The notes: generated from the sequence alone by a model not told the origin. A stretch of DNA of 64,000 nucleotides from Frondihabitans sp. 762G35 (GCF_002074055.1 NZ_CP014619.1:2046001-2110000); one strand, 5' to 3'; counted from the first letter of the stretch, positions 19,871 to 28,619 are shown. Program-made: numbers and translations.

Positions 19871-20314
19871 ATGGCCAGACCTCCGCGCGTCCGCTCGTCC
19901 GGCCGGGCCGCTTTCCGCGACCGCCACGGCCGCGGGCTGCGCTCGAGCGCGGCAGGTCCCCACCTGCCGTTCCTCCGCACGCGCATCGACCTCTTCGACG
20001 ACATCGTGGCGTCGACGGCGCACTATCTCAAGGAGCTCTGGCCGGACGAGCTCGACGACGTCGTCTTCCGCGTGGCGGGACTCCCCCAGCGGGCCCCCGA
20101 GAGCTCCTTCGAGCGCTTCCGGGTCGACAAGTCCAAGCGGGTCGTGACGTTCTACCGGCTGCCCATCGAGCGCCTCACCCGCACCCCGGAGTCGCGTCAG
20201 CAGGGCGACGCCGAGTGGCAGCACCGCGCCCTCGTCGAGGGCTACGTCTTCCGCGCCGTCGGCGACCTTCTCGGCAAGGATCCCTGGGAGCTGGCTCCCG
20301 ACCGCTACCGCTGA
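19871..20314 (+). CDS. Metallopeptidase-family (zincin-like) protein lacking HExxH
   Basis: A 147-residue protein that matches the actinobacterial family annotated as metallopeptidase-like and found next to DUF3499/manB/whiB2 (the position of Rv3259 in mycobacteria). Family landmarks are a basic N-terminus, LPFLRTRIDLFDDIV, and a VFYRLPIERLTR-like strand. No HExxH zinc motif is present; the equivalent region reads HRALVEGYVFRAVGDLLG, so proteolytic activity is doubtful. A -10-like TACCAT (19859-19864) lies 6 nt before ATG 19871, so the gene is probably leaderless. Confidence 0.75.
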   Translation: MARPPRVRSSGRAAFRDRHGRGLRSSAAGPHLPFLRTRIDLFDDIVASTAHYLKELWPDELDDVVFRVAGLPQRAPESSFERFRVDKSKRVVTFYRLPIERLTRTPESRQQGDAEWQHRALVEGYVFRAVGDLLGKDPWELAPDRYR

Positions 20315-20337
20315 CGCCGCTCGCTGTCTCGCGGACG

Positions 20338-20391
20338 ACCTCGGGGTAGACGGTCACCTCGGGGTAGACGGCGACCTAGGGGTAGACGGTG
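20338..20391. repeat. 18-bp x 3 tandem repeat at the 3' end of the DUF5719 gene
   Basis: Three units (20338-20355, 20356-20373, 20374-20391) differ at one to three positions. Read on the minus strand they encode VTVYP-stop, VAVYPE and VTVYPE in one frame. The TAG stop is a G-to-T version of a GAG codon present in the other units. Confidence 0.93.
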
Positions 20392-21806
20392 ACCGGCGAC
20401 GACACGGCGGTCGGCGAGAACAGCGGGTAGGCGGCGATCGCCCCCGACTCCTCATAGCTCACCGCGGCGCGGAGCCCGTCCGCGCTCGACAGCGTGTAGA
20501 CGCCGCGCGCCCGGAGCGGCGACGAGACGCTCGCGTTCGCCGGTACGGCCAGCTTCGTCGTGACGGCCCTGTACCCGGGGCCCGCTGCGAGCCGGTAGGT
20601 CGCCTCGATCGCCCGATTCGTGGGGTTCGTGACCGTCAGGAGCCCCGCCGGCCCCGTCGCCGCCGTGAACATCGTCGTCCCGCTCAGTGCGGGGGCGCCG
20701 CCCGTCCAGGCGAGATCCGTCGAGGAGTCGGTCGCCACGCTCGAGGTGCGGACCCCCGCGACCACGGGCACGTTCGAGTCGATCGTCGCCGTGTAGTCGG
20801 CCGCGGCGAGGTCGTCGAGCGGGAGGTCGGTGACCTGGCCGCCCTCGGCCGACACCGTGAAGGTCGCCCCGGTGCCGGAGGTCGTGCTGAGCTGGATGGA
20901 CAGCTGCGCGTTGGCCTCGCCCGGGACGAAGACACGGACGACGGGAGCGAGGTCGGCGAAACCGTCCTGGCCCGCGGCCGCGGCGACCCGGTCGGTGTCC
21001 CGGACGACGACGCCGGGAACGGTCACGCGCCTCGCGGGGGCGGCGGACGCGCTGACGAGGTCGGCACCTCCGGCCTGCAGCGTGCGGACCACGCTCACCT
21101 GGAGGCTCGAGACGATCTGTCCGCCGCGACTGGTCACGTGGACGACCGGCGAGGCCAGGTCGGTCGCGAATCCGGACAGCGGCACGACCTTCTGGCTCCT
21201 CGGAGCGACGACGATCCCCTGGAGCCCCGGCCCTTGGACGGCGCCGTTCTCGGCCCAGACGGACAGGTCGACCGTCGAGTTGACGTCGGTCGGGTTGACG
21301 AGGCTGATGAGAGTCGTGCGGCCGGTCTGGGTGGAACCGCCGACGAGCCAGGTCGAGTTCGTCGGTTCCTGGCAGGGCGCCGCGGCGAAGCCGCTGAGGT
21401 CGCTCTCCTGAACGTCCTGGCTCTGGGACCCCGCGACGAGCGGGATCCTCGTGCCGTCCGCCGGAGCCGTGACGAGCAGCGGCGAGGACGGGCTGCCGTC
21501 CGCGCCGGTCAGAGGGGTCCGCACCGCGCGGTCGCCGCTTCCGGCCCCGGTCACGGTCGCGGTCGAGCCGACCGCGGAGAGGCTGGTCGCCGAGGCCCCG
21601 GTGTCGCCGGAGAGGCGGAGGAGGGAGCCCTCGCAGACGCGCTGCTGGTCGAGAGCCACGGGAGTCACGACCCGCGCGGCGGGACGGTCCTCCAGGCGAG
21701 GGATCGGAAGGGCCGTGGCGGCCGCCACGACGCCGGCCCCGACGGCCAGGGCGACGACGCCGACCGCGAGGCGGACACCGGTTCGGACGATGGTTCGCCT
21801 AGTCAT
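20376..21806 (-). CDS. DUF5719 family membrane-anchored extracytoplasmic protein
   Basis: A 476-residue protein. An N-terminal membrane helix (about residues 10-32, Ala/Val-rich) anchors a large beta-rich, Ser/Thr/Val-rich domain outside the cell. Only two cysteines are obvious in the outside domain (QRVCEGSLL and AAPCQEP). DUF5719 genes in actinobacteria follow a large membrane glycosyltransferase gene, as here, where the coding regions overlap by 8 bp; a helper role in the same glycan step is inferred. The C-terminus ends in VTVYP, created by a TAG inside a tandem repeat. Confidence 0.82.
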   Translation of the reverse strand: MTRRTIVRTGVRLAVGVVALAVGAGVVAAATALPIPRLEDRPAARVVTPVALDQQRVCEGSLLRLSGDTGASATSLSAVGSTATVTGAGSGDRAVRTPLTGADGSPSSPLLVTAPADGTRIPLVAGSQSQDVQESDLSGFAAAPCQEPTNSTWLVGGSTQTGRTTLISLVNPTDVNSTVDLSVWAENGAVQGPGLQGIVVAPRSQKVVPLSGFATDLASPVVHVTSRGGQIVSSLQVSVVRTLQAGGADLVSASAAPARRVTVPGVVVRDTDRVAAAAGQDGFADLAPVVRVFVPGEANAQLSIQLSTTSGTGATFTVSAEGGQVTDLPLDDLAAADYTATIDSNVPVVAGVRTSSVATDSSTDLAWTGGAPALSGTTMFTAATGPAGLLTVTNPTNRAIEATYRLAAGPGYRAVTTKLAVPANASVSSPLRARGVYTLSSADGLRAAVSYEESGAIAAYPLFSPTAVSSPVTVYP

Positions 21807-24630
21807 CTCGCTCCTCGTCGAAGGTCGTGGCGGGCTGTTCCGCCTCGGGGACGCCCGGTCGGGCGCGGCGGCGCCGGGGCGTCGTGGGGATGGCCAGCAG
21901 GAGCGCCGAGCCGAAGACGAGCGCCCAGGTCGCGAGCACGATCGGCCGGAGCGGTCCGTCCGCCGGGGTCGCGACCGTCCGCACGGTCGCGTCGGTGTAG
22001 CGCCACAGCAGACCGCTCGACGTCGACCCGACGGGCTGGAGCAGCGCGTTGCCGTCGAGGGACTGCGAGGCCCGCTGGCGGAGGTCGTCGGCCGGGCCGT
22101 CGTCGCTCGTGCGGCCGAGCAGGACGAAGCCGATGCCGAGCTCTGCGAGCGTCTTCTTCGGGTCGTAGCCGCTCCGGCTCACGAGGTTGCCGGCGAGGAC
22201 CGTGAGGTCGCTGGTCGTCGACGACAGCTGCTGCTGCGTCGAGTCGAGCGTCGACTGGTCGTCGAGGCTCTCGCCCTGGCCGCGCTGGAGCGACACCGCG
22301 AGCGAGCCGTCGGGCTGCGGCGAGAGCACGAGGGTGCCCACGTCGGGTTGGGCCACGGCCTCCGCCGTGACGTAGGCGCTGAGGATCCTGCCGCTCGAGG
22401 CGCCGATGGGGGCGACCCCGACGAGGGTCGCCACGATGAGCGGGACGGAGGCCGCGACGCCCAGGAGGGCGAACAGGAAGCCGAGCGGCGGCGTGAACCG
22501 GGGCACCCGGTCGAGCGTGACCGAGGCCGCCACGACGAGCCCGAGGAAGTAGAGGCTGAGGCCGCTCCCGGCCCAGATGGCGGTCGTCGAGTTGCCGACG
22601 CCGGTGAGCTGCACGTGGGTCGCGGCGACCGCCGTGACGTAGCCGACAAGGGCGGCGGCGAGAGCCGCGACGGCGCGCCCCCGGGACGGCAGGAAGACCG
22701 AGGCGGCCGCGAGGAGGCCGAGCGGGAGCATCGCGACGACGACGAGGACGGCCATCGTCGACCCCGTCAGCCCGAGCGGCGCCACGAGGGCGGTCCAGCC
22801 GTTGAGGCCCGTCTCGGGCGAGCCGAGGGCGAGCTGGAGGGGCGAGGCCGGGACGTTCCGGGTGGGGACGCCGGGGTCCGCGAAGATCGCCCACCACGTG
22901 CCGCGTGCCGCCTGGGCGAGCGCGATCGGCACGAAGAGCGCGATCGCGGGCAGCGGCACCGCGAGCATCCGGTGGGCGCCGCGGGGCCGGAGTGCGATGG
23001 CCGCCAGCCAGCCGAGCACGAGCGCGGGCAGCAGGGACGGGGTGGAGGCCGCGACGACGGCGAAGAGGATCGACGACGTGGCTCCTGCCGACCAGGACCG
23101 GTGCGACGCGAGCAGCGCGAGCACGAGGAAGGGGAGGGTGGCGTGCGTGATCGCCGCCCCGAGGTGGCCGGTCTGCAGCGCGGCGAGCCCCGGCGGGGAG
23201 ACGGCGTAGACGAGCGAGCCGAGCGCCGGGATCCAGGTGCGCTCCGTGAACCGGCGCACGACCAGCCACGATCCGAGCGCCGACAGGGGCAGGGCGAGGA
23301 AGAAGAAGACGACCACGGCGAGGGAGGGCGCCCAGAACGTGAAGGTCCCGAGCACCGCCACCACCAGGGCGAAGGGGTCGGAGGGCCCCACGTAGCCGGT
23401 CCCGATCTCGTGCCAGCCGTAGCCGACCGAGTGCCACAGGGCGCCGAACGTCGTCGAGAGCGGCAGGAGCCCGCCCCCCGTGACCGCGCTCTTGCCGAGC
23501 AGCGGGAAGAACGCCACCACGCCCACGATCGCCGCCAGCAGCGTGACCCACAGACCGCCCGAGCCGACGTAGCTCGCCTTGGGCACCGCGGCGTCCTCGA
23601 CCTCGGCCAGCTGGGCGTCGCGCTCGTTGACGCGCCGCTCGCGGAGCTGCGCCCAGTCGGCCCGCAGCGGTCGGATCGCACCCCAGCCGAGCTTCTTCGT
23701 GCGCCGGAGCGAGGTGCGGGCCGCGGTGATGCCGCTCGACCCGAAGGCGGTCCGGAACGCGGTGCGGATCTCGCCGACGACCGCGCCGGGGTTCTTGGCC
23801 AGGAGGTGCCAGACCGACCGTAGGAACGCGAGCGGGACGAGGCTCAGCCAGTGGAACGGGAGCGCAGCCGCCGGGGCGTAGACGAGCCGTCGATGGAGTT
23901 GGGCGTCGCGGCGCAGGCGAGAGCGCCGGGCGTGCCCACCCTCGGCGCGACCGAAGTCCTCGGGAGAGCCCTGGGAGAGCACGCGGGCCGAGGGGACACG
24001 GACGACGCGGTGCCCCGCCAGGCGGGCCCGGACGGAGAAGTCGAGCGACGCGTCGATGTGCGGCAGACCGGGGTCGAAGCCGCCGAGCAGCTCCCAGACG
24101 CGACGCCGGACGAGCATGCCGCCCGCGGCGACTCCGAGGACGTCGGCCTGCACGTCGTGCTGGGCCTGGTCGAGCTCCCCGGTGACGAGGGCGAGCGAGG
24201 CGCCGAAGCGCGTCATCGTCTCGCCGAACTCCGCGATGACGCCGCGTTCGTCCCACCGCATGAGCTTGGGGCCGGCGACGGCGACCGAGGGGGCGACCTC
24301 CACCGTCGCCATGAGCTCCTGGAGCGCGGTGTCCTCCGGCGCGTTGTCGTCGCCGAGGATCCAGATCCAGTCGTCGTCGGAATCGGCGCCCGGCCCGGCG
24401 ACCCGGAGGCCGTGGGTGACGGCCGCTCCGAGGGTCGTCCCGCGCGGTGCGCTCGTGAGCTGCGCGGCCCCGCTGAGGGAGAGGCGTCCGGCGTCGGAAC
24501 CCGGACCGCCGATGTCGACGACGATGAGCGACTCCGGCGGACGCGACTGTCGCGACAGACCCTCGAGGGTTCTGTCGAGTGTGGTCGCCCCACCCGGGGC
24601 GACGAGGATCGCTGTGACTCTCGGCTGCAT
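21799..24630 (-). CDS. Large membrane protein with N-terminal GT2 glycosyltransferase domain
   Basis: A 943-residue protein. Residues 1 to about 230 form a GT2 (GT-A) domain that begins VTAILVAPGGATTLDRTLEGL. It has WILGDDNAPEDTAL (metal-binding acidic motif) and an AAGGMLVRRRVWELLGGFD segment typical of rhamnosyl/galactofuranosyl-transferase-like enzymes. The rest carries a dozen or so membrane helices plus an extracytoplasmic C-terminal region. ATG 24630 is chosen because the GT2 domain begins there; the upstream in-frame extension to 24699 is Pro/Ala/Arg-rich. A -10-like TAGGGT lies at 24641-24646. With DUF5719 it forms a conserved pair next to whiB2; the substrate is unknown. Confidence 0.86.
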   Translation of the reverse strand: MQPRVTAILVAPGGATTLDRTLEGLSRQSRPPESLIVVDIGGPGSDAGRLSLSGAAQLTSAPRGTTLGAAVTHGLRVAGPGADSDDDWIWILGDDNAPEDTALQELMATVEVAPSVAVAGPKLMRWDERGVIAEFGETMTRFGASLALVTGELDQAQHDVQADVLGVAAGGMLVRRRVWELLGGFDPGLPHIDASLDFSVRARLAGHRVVRVPSARVLSQGSPEDFGRAEGGHARRSRLRRDAQLHRRLVYAPAAALPFHWLSLVPLAFLRSVWHLLAKNPGAVVGEIRTAFRTAFGSSGITAARTSLRRTKKLGWGAIRPLRADWAQLRERRVNERDAQLAEVEDAAVPKASYVGSGGLWVTLLAAIVGVVAFFPLLGKSAVTGGGLLPLSTTFGALWHSVGYGWHEIGTGYVGPSDPFALVVAVLGTFTFWAPSLAVVVFFFLALPLSALGSWLVVRRFTERTWIPALGSLVYAVSPPGLAALQTGHLGAAITHATLPFLVLALLASHRSWSAGATSSILFAVVAASTPSLLPALVLGWLAAIALRPRGAHRMLAVPLPAIALFVPIALAQAARGTWWAIFADPGVPTRNVPASPLQLALGSPETGLNGWTALVAPLGLTGSTMAVLVVVAMLPLGLLAAASVFLPSRGRAVAALAAALVGYVTAVAATHVQLTGVGNSTTAIWAGSGLSLYFLGLVVAASVTLDRVPRFTPPLGFLFALLGVAASVPLIVATLVGVAPIGASSGRILSAYVTAEAVAQPDVGTLVLSPQPDGSLAVSLQRGQGESLDDQSTLDSTQQQLSSTTSDLTVLAGNLVSRSGYDPKKTLAELGIGFVLLGRTSDDGPADDLRQRASQSLDGNALLQPVGSTSSGLLWRYTDATVRTVATPADGPLRPIVLATWALVFGSALLLAIPTTPRRRRARPGVPEAEQPATTFDEERDD

Positions 24631-24729
24631 GACGCTCGAAACCCTAGGGGCGGACGCGGCCGGAGACGGCCATCGACCGGGCGCGCCGTTCCGATTCATA
24701 GGAATGGAGGGCGAGCGCCCGAGGCGCGG

Positions 24730-25113
24730 TCAGGCGCGACGGCGGATCTTGCGGCGCTCGCGCTCGGAGAGACCGCCCCAGATGCCGAATCGCTCGTCGT
24801 TCTGCAGGGCGTACTCGAGGCACTGGGCCCGGACGTCGCAGGAGGCGCAGATCTTCTTCGCGTCGCGGGTCGAGCCGCCCTTCTCGGGGAAGAACGCCTC
24901 GGGATCCGTCTGCGCGCAGAGCGAGTCGGCCTGCCAGGCCAGCTGGTTGTCCTCGTCGGTCTGACGACGGACACCCGGAACCCCGAGGAGCACGGGGTCG
25001 ACGTGCCAGTCGTCGGGGACACCCGCGCCCAGGTGGCGGAGGACACCGTCGCCCCCGGCTGCCTCGAGCAGAGCTCCGCGGTCTTGGATATCGCCCTGGT
25101 CGTTGATGGCCAT
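24730..25113 (-). CDS. whiB2: WhiB-family iron-sulfur transcription factor, WhiB2-like
   Basis: A 127-residue WhiB protein. The four cluster cysteines are Cys66, Cys89, Cys92 and Cys98 (C-x22-C-x2-C-x5-C). The GIWGG turn (110-114) and a basic RRKIRRR tail complete the family. The neighbours manB, DUF3499 and the metallopeptidase-like gene match the whiB2 (whmD/whiB) locus, which controls septation and division in mycobacteria and streptomycetes. The extended N-terminus (about 55 residues before the domain) is within the range seen. The start is ATG 25113 with GGGGAG 8 nt upstream. A promoter with an overlapping palindrome lies at 25166-25195. Confidence 0.9.
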   Translation of the reverse strand: MAINDQGDIQDRGALLEAAGGDGVLRHLGAGVPDDWHVDPVLLGVPGVRRQTDEDNQLAWQADSLCAQTDPEAFFPEKGGSTRDAKKICASCDVRAQCLEYALQNDERFGIWGGLSERERRKIRRRA

Positions 25114-25165
25114 CGCGCATCTCCCCTCGTGTGCACTCGCTTCCCCGGCGGTCGCGATACACGTA

Positions 25166-25195
25166 ATTACACCGGTGTAACTAGGGGTACGTCAA
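25166..25195 (-). promoter_or_regulatory. whiB2 promoter with palindromic operator
   Basis: On the minus strand, TTGACG (25190-25195) and TGTAAT (25166-25171) are spaced 18 nt apart, a good -35/-10 pair. The perfect 14-bp palindrome TTACACCGGTGTAA (25167-25180) fills the spacer side and overlaps the -10. A regulator bound there would directly control the promoter; which regulator is unknown. Confidence 0.7.
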
Positions 25196-25204
25196 GTCGG
25201 GCAT

Positions 25205-25233
25205 CATAAAACCCTCGACCCCCGACTGAGGGT
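25205..25233 (-). terminator. Candidate terminator after galE
   Basis: ACCCTC (25211-25216) and GAGGGT (25228-25233) form a 6-bp stem with an 11-nt loop. Read on the minus strand the stem is followed by TTTAT. It lies 70 bp past the galE stop and just upstream of the whiB2 -35. The stem is short, so the call is moderate. Confidence 0.45.
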
Positions 25234-25302
25234 GATTTGGTGTTCGGGCGTGTCGCGCCGGGGTACAGCGAGGAGGACCGACGGAGGGGTCTCGGAACGT
25301 GG

Positions 25303-26265
25303 TCACGCTGCGGCGCGACGCGCCTCCCAGGCGCTCGAGACCATCTCGAGGAGGGTGTGGCGCATCTTCCAGTCGAGGTCGCGTGCCGCCAGGGCGCCCT
25401 CCGCCACGATGCGATCGGGGTCGCCGGGACGGCGGGGAGCGACCACGGGCTCGAACGGGATCCCGGTCGCCTCGGCCATGGCCGTCATGATCTCGCGGAC
25501 GGAGACGCCGTCGCCGGAGCCGAGGTTGTAGGCACTCTCGAGGGTCTCGCCCGCGTCGAGGCGCTTGGCCGCCGCCGCGTGCGAGACGGCCAGGTCGGCG
25601 ACGTGCACGTAGTCGCGGACGCAGGTGCCGTCCGGCGTGTCGTAGTCGTCTCCGTTGATCGAGGGGGTCCGGCCCTCGAGCAGGGCCTGGAAGACGAGCG
25701 GGAAGAGGTTGTGCGGGCTGGCGTCGTAGAGGTTCTGCTCGCCGGAGCCGACCACGTTGAAGTAGCGCAGGCTCGTGTGCCGGAGCCCGACGGCGACGGC
25801 CTGGTCGCGGAGGAGCCACTCCCCGATCAGCTTCGACTCGCCGTAGGGCGACTCGGGAGCCTTGGGCGTCGACTCCGTGACGGTGTCGGTCGGGGGGACG
25901 CCGTAGACCGCGGCGCTCGACGAGAACACGATGCGATCGACCGAGCGGTCGGCCATCGCCGCCAGGAGCCGGGAGGTGCCGGTCACGTTCTGCTCGTAGG
26001 TGTGCAGGGGCCGCTGCACCGACACGCCGGCGTACTTGTAGCCCGCGACATGGACGACGCCCGTGATGCCGTGCCGATCGATCGTGTCGACCAGCACCTC
26101 GCCGTCGAGGATCGACCCCCGGACGAACGGAACCTCGGCCGGGACGAACTCCTCGAGCCCGCTGGAGAGGTCGTCGAGGACGACCGGGTCGAGCCCCTCC
26201 GCAGCCAGTGCGCGAACCACGTGTGAACCGATGTACCCGGCGCCGCCGGTGACCAACCAAGCCAT
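25303..26265 (-). CDS. galE: UDP-glucose 4-epimerase
   Basis: A 320-residue extended SDR enzyme that interconverts UDP-glucose and UDP-galactose. The NAD motif GGAGYIGSH is at residues 7-15. The catalytic Ser is in SSSAAVYG and the Tyr-Lys pair is in SPYGESK; GalE-type features RYFNVVGS and VRDYVHVADL are present. The -10-like TAGGTT (26272-26277) ends 6 nt before the ATG, so the transcript is probably leaderless. It supplies UDP-galactose for glycans of the neighbouring locus or for galactose use. It lies just upstream of whiB2 in the same direction with a likely terminator between. Confidence 0.94.
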   Translation of the reverse strand: MAWLVTGGAGYIGSHVVRALAAEGLDPVVLDDLSSGLEEFVPAEVPFVRGSILDGEVLVDTIDRHGITGVVHVAGYKYAGVSVQRPLHTYEQNVTGTSRLLAAMADRSVDRIVFSSSAAVYGVPPTDTVTESTPKAPESPYGESKLIGEWLLRDQAVAVGLRHTSLRYFNVVGSGEQNLYDASPHNLFPLVFQALLEGRTPSINGDDYDTPDGTCVRDYVHVADLAVSHAAAAKRLDAGETLESAYNLGSGDGVSVREIMTAMAEATGIPFEPVVAPRRPGDPDRIVAEGALAARDLDWKMRHTLLEMVSSAWEARRAAA

Positions 26266-26405
26266 GGAGCAAACCTATCGTGGCGATCCCCCCGTGACGG
26301 CGCCGCCGGTGCCGCGCGCCGACGAACCCCTTGTGAAGAGTCGGCGAGGCATGGCAGGATCCGGATGGTCACCGAGAAGACGCCACCGCTCCGAGAGGCC
26401 GCCCC

Positions 26406-27359
26406 ATGCTCCGTTCCGTCGCCGTCCTCGCCGTGGACGGACTCGCCCCGTTCGAGTTCGGCGTGGCCTGCGAGGTCTTCGGCATCGACCGGAGCGACAC
26501 GGGCGGCCCCGTCTTCGACTTCCGCGTCGTCACGGCCCGGCCGGGCACGGTGTCGACGAGCCTCGGTTTCACGCTGCAGGTGGCCGACGGGCTCGACCGG
26601 GCCGCCGACGTCGACCTCGTGGTAGTGCCGGCCCACGGGAGCGGGCCGGTCGATCCCGTCTACGTCGACTTCCTCCTGCGGGCCCACGCGCGCGGCACGA
26701 CGATCCTCAGCATCTGCAGCGGCGCGTTCGTGCTCGCGGCGACGGGACTCCTCGACGGTCGGCGCGCGGCCACGCACTGGATGCACGCCGACGAGCTGCG
26801 GCGCCTCCACCCCGCCGTGACGGTCGATCCCGAGGTGCTCTACGTCGACGAGGGCTCGATCGTGACGAGCGCGGGGACGGCGGCGGGCATCGACGCCTGC
26901 CTCCACCTCGTCCGTCGGGAGCTCGGCGCCGGAGCGGCGAACGCGGTCGCGCGGCGGATGGTCGTGCCGGCCCAGCGCGACGGCGGCCAGGCGCAGTTCA
27001 TCGCCGTGCCGATCCCGGAGCGCACCCCCGACTCGCTCGCCCGGGTCACGGACTGGATGCTCGCGAACCTCGACCGCGAGGTGACGGTGGACGAGCTCGC
27101 GCGGAAGGCGCTCATGTCGCCGCGGACCTTCGCGCGACGGTTCCGGGCGGAGGTGGGCACGACGCCGGGCGCGTGGCTGAACCGCCAGCGGCTCCTGCGC
27201 GCCCAGCACCTGCTGGAGGAGACCGACGACACGCTCGAGGCCATCGCCGACGCCACCGGCTTCGGGTCGGCGGCCGTGCTGCGGCATCATTTCGCCCGGG
27301 TGCTCCAGACGACGCCGACGGCCTACCGCCGCGCCTTCGGGGAGCGGCAGCGCGCCTGA
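26406..27359 (+). CDS. GlxA-family AraC-type regulator (DJ-1/PfpI plus HTH)
   Basis: A 317-residue regulator. Residues 1 to about 185 form a DJ-1/PfpI-like sensor domain with the nucleophile-elbow-like segment SICSGAFVLAATG (Cys near residue 102) and THWMH. Residues of about 215-317 hold two AraC-type helix-turn-helix motifs (VTVDELARKALMSPRTFARRF and EAIADATGFGSAAVLRHHF). Members regulate catabolism of amines or of small metabolites; the target is unknown here. The start is ATG 26406 with GAGAGG about 8 nt upstream. It converges on manA with 3 bp between stop codons, so it is not part of that unit. Confidence 0.88.
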   Translation: MLRSVAVLAVDGLAPFEFGVACEVFGIDRSDTGGPVFDFRVVTARPGTVSTSLGFTLQVADGLDRAADVDLVVVPAHGSGPVDPVYVDFLLRAHARGTTILSICSGAFVLAATGLLDGRRAATHWMHADELRRLHPAVTVDPEVLYVDEGSIVTSAGTAAGIDACLHLVRRELGAGAANAVARRMVVPAQRDGGQAQFIAVPIPERTPDSLARVTDWMLANLDREVTVDELARKALMSPRTFARRFRAEVGTTPGAWLNRQRLLRAQHLLEETDDTLEAIADATGFGSAAVLRHHFARVLQTTPTAYRRAFGERQRA

Positions 27360-27362
27360 CGG

Positions 27363-28535
27363 CTAGGCGCTCGTCGCGACGAACGCCTCCCCGTCGCCCG
27401 TCACGGCCAGGCGCCACTCGTCGGGCGTGACGTAGACCGACTCGCCGCGGGTGAGGCGGATGTTGCCGTCCTGGCCCTTGAGGTGGAGCTCGCCCTCGGT
27501 GACGAGGACGATCGACGGACCGCCGAGCGACACCACGGCGCCGGTCTCGCCCGGGACCACGTGGAGCAGGGCGAACCCGACGCCCTCGGGATCGAAGCGG
27601 GAGACCCCGGGGCCGGCCTCGGTCGGGCGCAGGTAGGGCAGGGGCAGCGGGTCGAAGTCGAGCACGCGGAGGAGTTCGGGGACGTCGACGTGCTTCGGCG
27701 TCAGACCACCGCGGAGGACGTTGTCGCTCGGCGCCATCAGCTCGATACCGAGGCCGCCGAGGTAGGCGTGGATGTTCCCGGCGGGGAGGAACAGGGCCTC
27801 GCCCCGCTCGAGGCTGACGCGGTTGAGCAGGAGGGCGATCACGACGCCCGGATCACCCGGGTAGAGCTCCGCCAGCTCGGCCACCGTCGCGACGGACGGC
27901 GAGGCACCGGTCGAGACGCGCTCCGTGGCGGCTCGGCTCACCGCGGCGATGGCGGACTCGGCGCCGTCGCCGCCGTCGAAGAGCCACGCCACGGTCGCCT
28001 CGAGGGAGTCCCGGAGGTGCTCGCGCAACGCCTCGAGGCGGCCGGAGCCGGCGTCCAGGGTGTCGACGTCGGCGAGCGCCTCGTCGAGCGGCCGGAACCC
28101 GCAGAGGGCGTCGAAGGTCTCGCTCAGCGCGTAGATGATCTCGGGCTTCGGGAACGGATCCTTGTAGTTGCGGTTGCTCGCCTGGAGCGGCACGCCGGCC
28201 CGGTTCTCCCGCTCGAAGCCCTCGCGCGCCTGCTCGGGGGTCGGGTGCGCCTGGATCGAGAGCGGGGAGTCGGCCGCCAGCACCTTCATCAGGAACGGCA
28301 GGTGGCGTCGGCCCTGCCCGAGGGCACGGTCGGGTTCGGAGGCGATCCAGTCCGCGAGCGTGTCCGCCCCGTCGACGACGGCGGGATTGACGACGACGCT
28401 CGGGGACCCCGGATGCGCGCCGAGCCAGAGCTCGGACTCGGGGCGCCCGGACGGCTGGCGGCCGAGGAGCTCGGCGATGGCCGACGGGGAACCCCAGGCG
28501 TAGTCGCGGGGGATGTTGGTGATGGCGAGGAACAC
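27363..28535 (-). CDS. manA: Mannose-6-phosphate isomerase, type I
   Basis: A 390-residue zinc enzyme that interconverts fructose-6-P and mannose-6-P, feeding manB and GDP-mannose. The metal-site residues are visible: Gln and His in SIQAHP, Glu in PKPEIIYAL and His in AGNIHAYLGG. The C-terminal cupin-like half follows. The start is GTG 28535: a -10 TAGTTT (28542-28547) ends 6 nt upstream, which leaves no ribosome binding site and points to a leaderless mRNA. It is divergent from the membrane protein gene at 28620. No manC (GDP-mannose pyrophosphorylase) was found in the window. Confidence 0.93.
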   Translation of the reverse strand: MFLAITNIPRDYAWGSPSAIAELLGRQPSGRPESELWLGAHPGSPSVVVNPAVVDGADTLADWIASEPDRALGQGRRHLPFLMKVLAADSPLSIQAHPTPEQAREGFERENRAGVPLQASNRNYKDPFPKPEIIYALSETFDALCGFRPLDEALADVDTLDAGSGRLEALREHLRDSLEATVAWLFDGGDGAESAIAAVSRAATERVSTGASPSVATVAELAELYPGDPGVVIALLLNRVSLERGEALFLPAGNIHAYLGGLGIELMAPSDNVLRGGLTPKHVDVPELLRVLDFDPLPLPYLRPTEAGPGVSRFDPEGVGFALLHVVPGETGAVVSLGGPSIVLVTEGELHLKGQDGNIRLTRGESVYVTPDEWRLAVTGDGEAFVATSA

Positions 28536-28619
28536 GTGCCCAAACTAGCAACGACGAGGCCGAGCCGTGCTCCGCGCCTCCCCGGATCCGCTCCGCGCCC
28601 CCGCTACTGTGGGATCCTC
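28536..28619. promoter_or_regulatory. Divergent promoter region manA / membrane protein
   Basis: The minus-strand -10 is TAGTTT (28542-28547), 6 nt before the manA GTG. The plus-strand -10 is TACTGT (28605-28610), 9 nt before ATG 28620. Both are compatible with leaderless transcripts. No clear -35 boxes were seen. Confidence 0.55.

Noticed and set aside
21451-23823. 790-codon open frame on the plus strand
   Set aside because: Arg/Gly/Glu-rich translation without domains, wholly antisense to the membrane glycosyltransferase, whose hydrophobic helices and GT2 motifs are clear.
25167-25180. BldD box at whiB2
   Set aside because: The palindrome is 14 bp with an even centre, whereas the BldD consensus as I recall it is 15 bp with an A/T centre; the match is not good enough to name it.
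27483-28619. Upstream part of the open frame that ends at 30458
   Set aside because: It is antisense to manA and low in complexity; the true protein starts at ATG 28620 after a -10 box.
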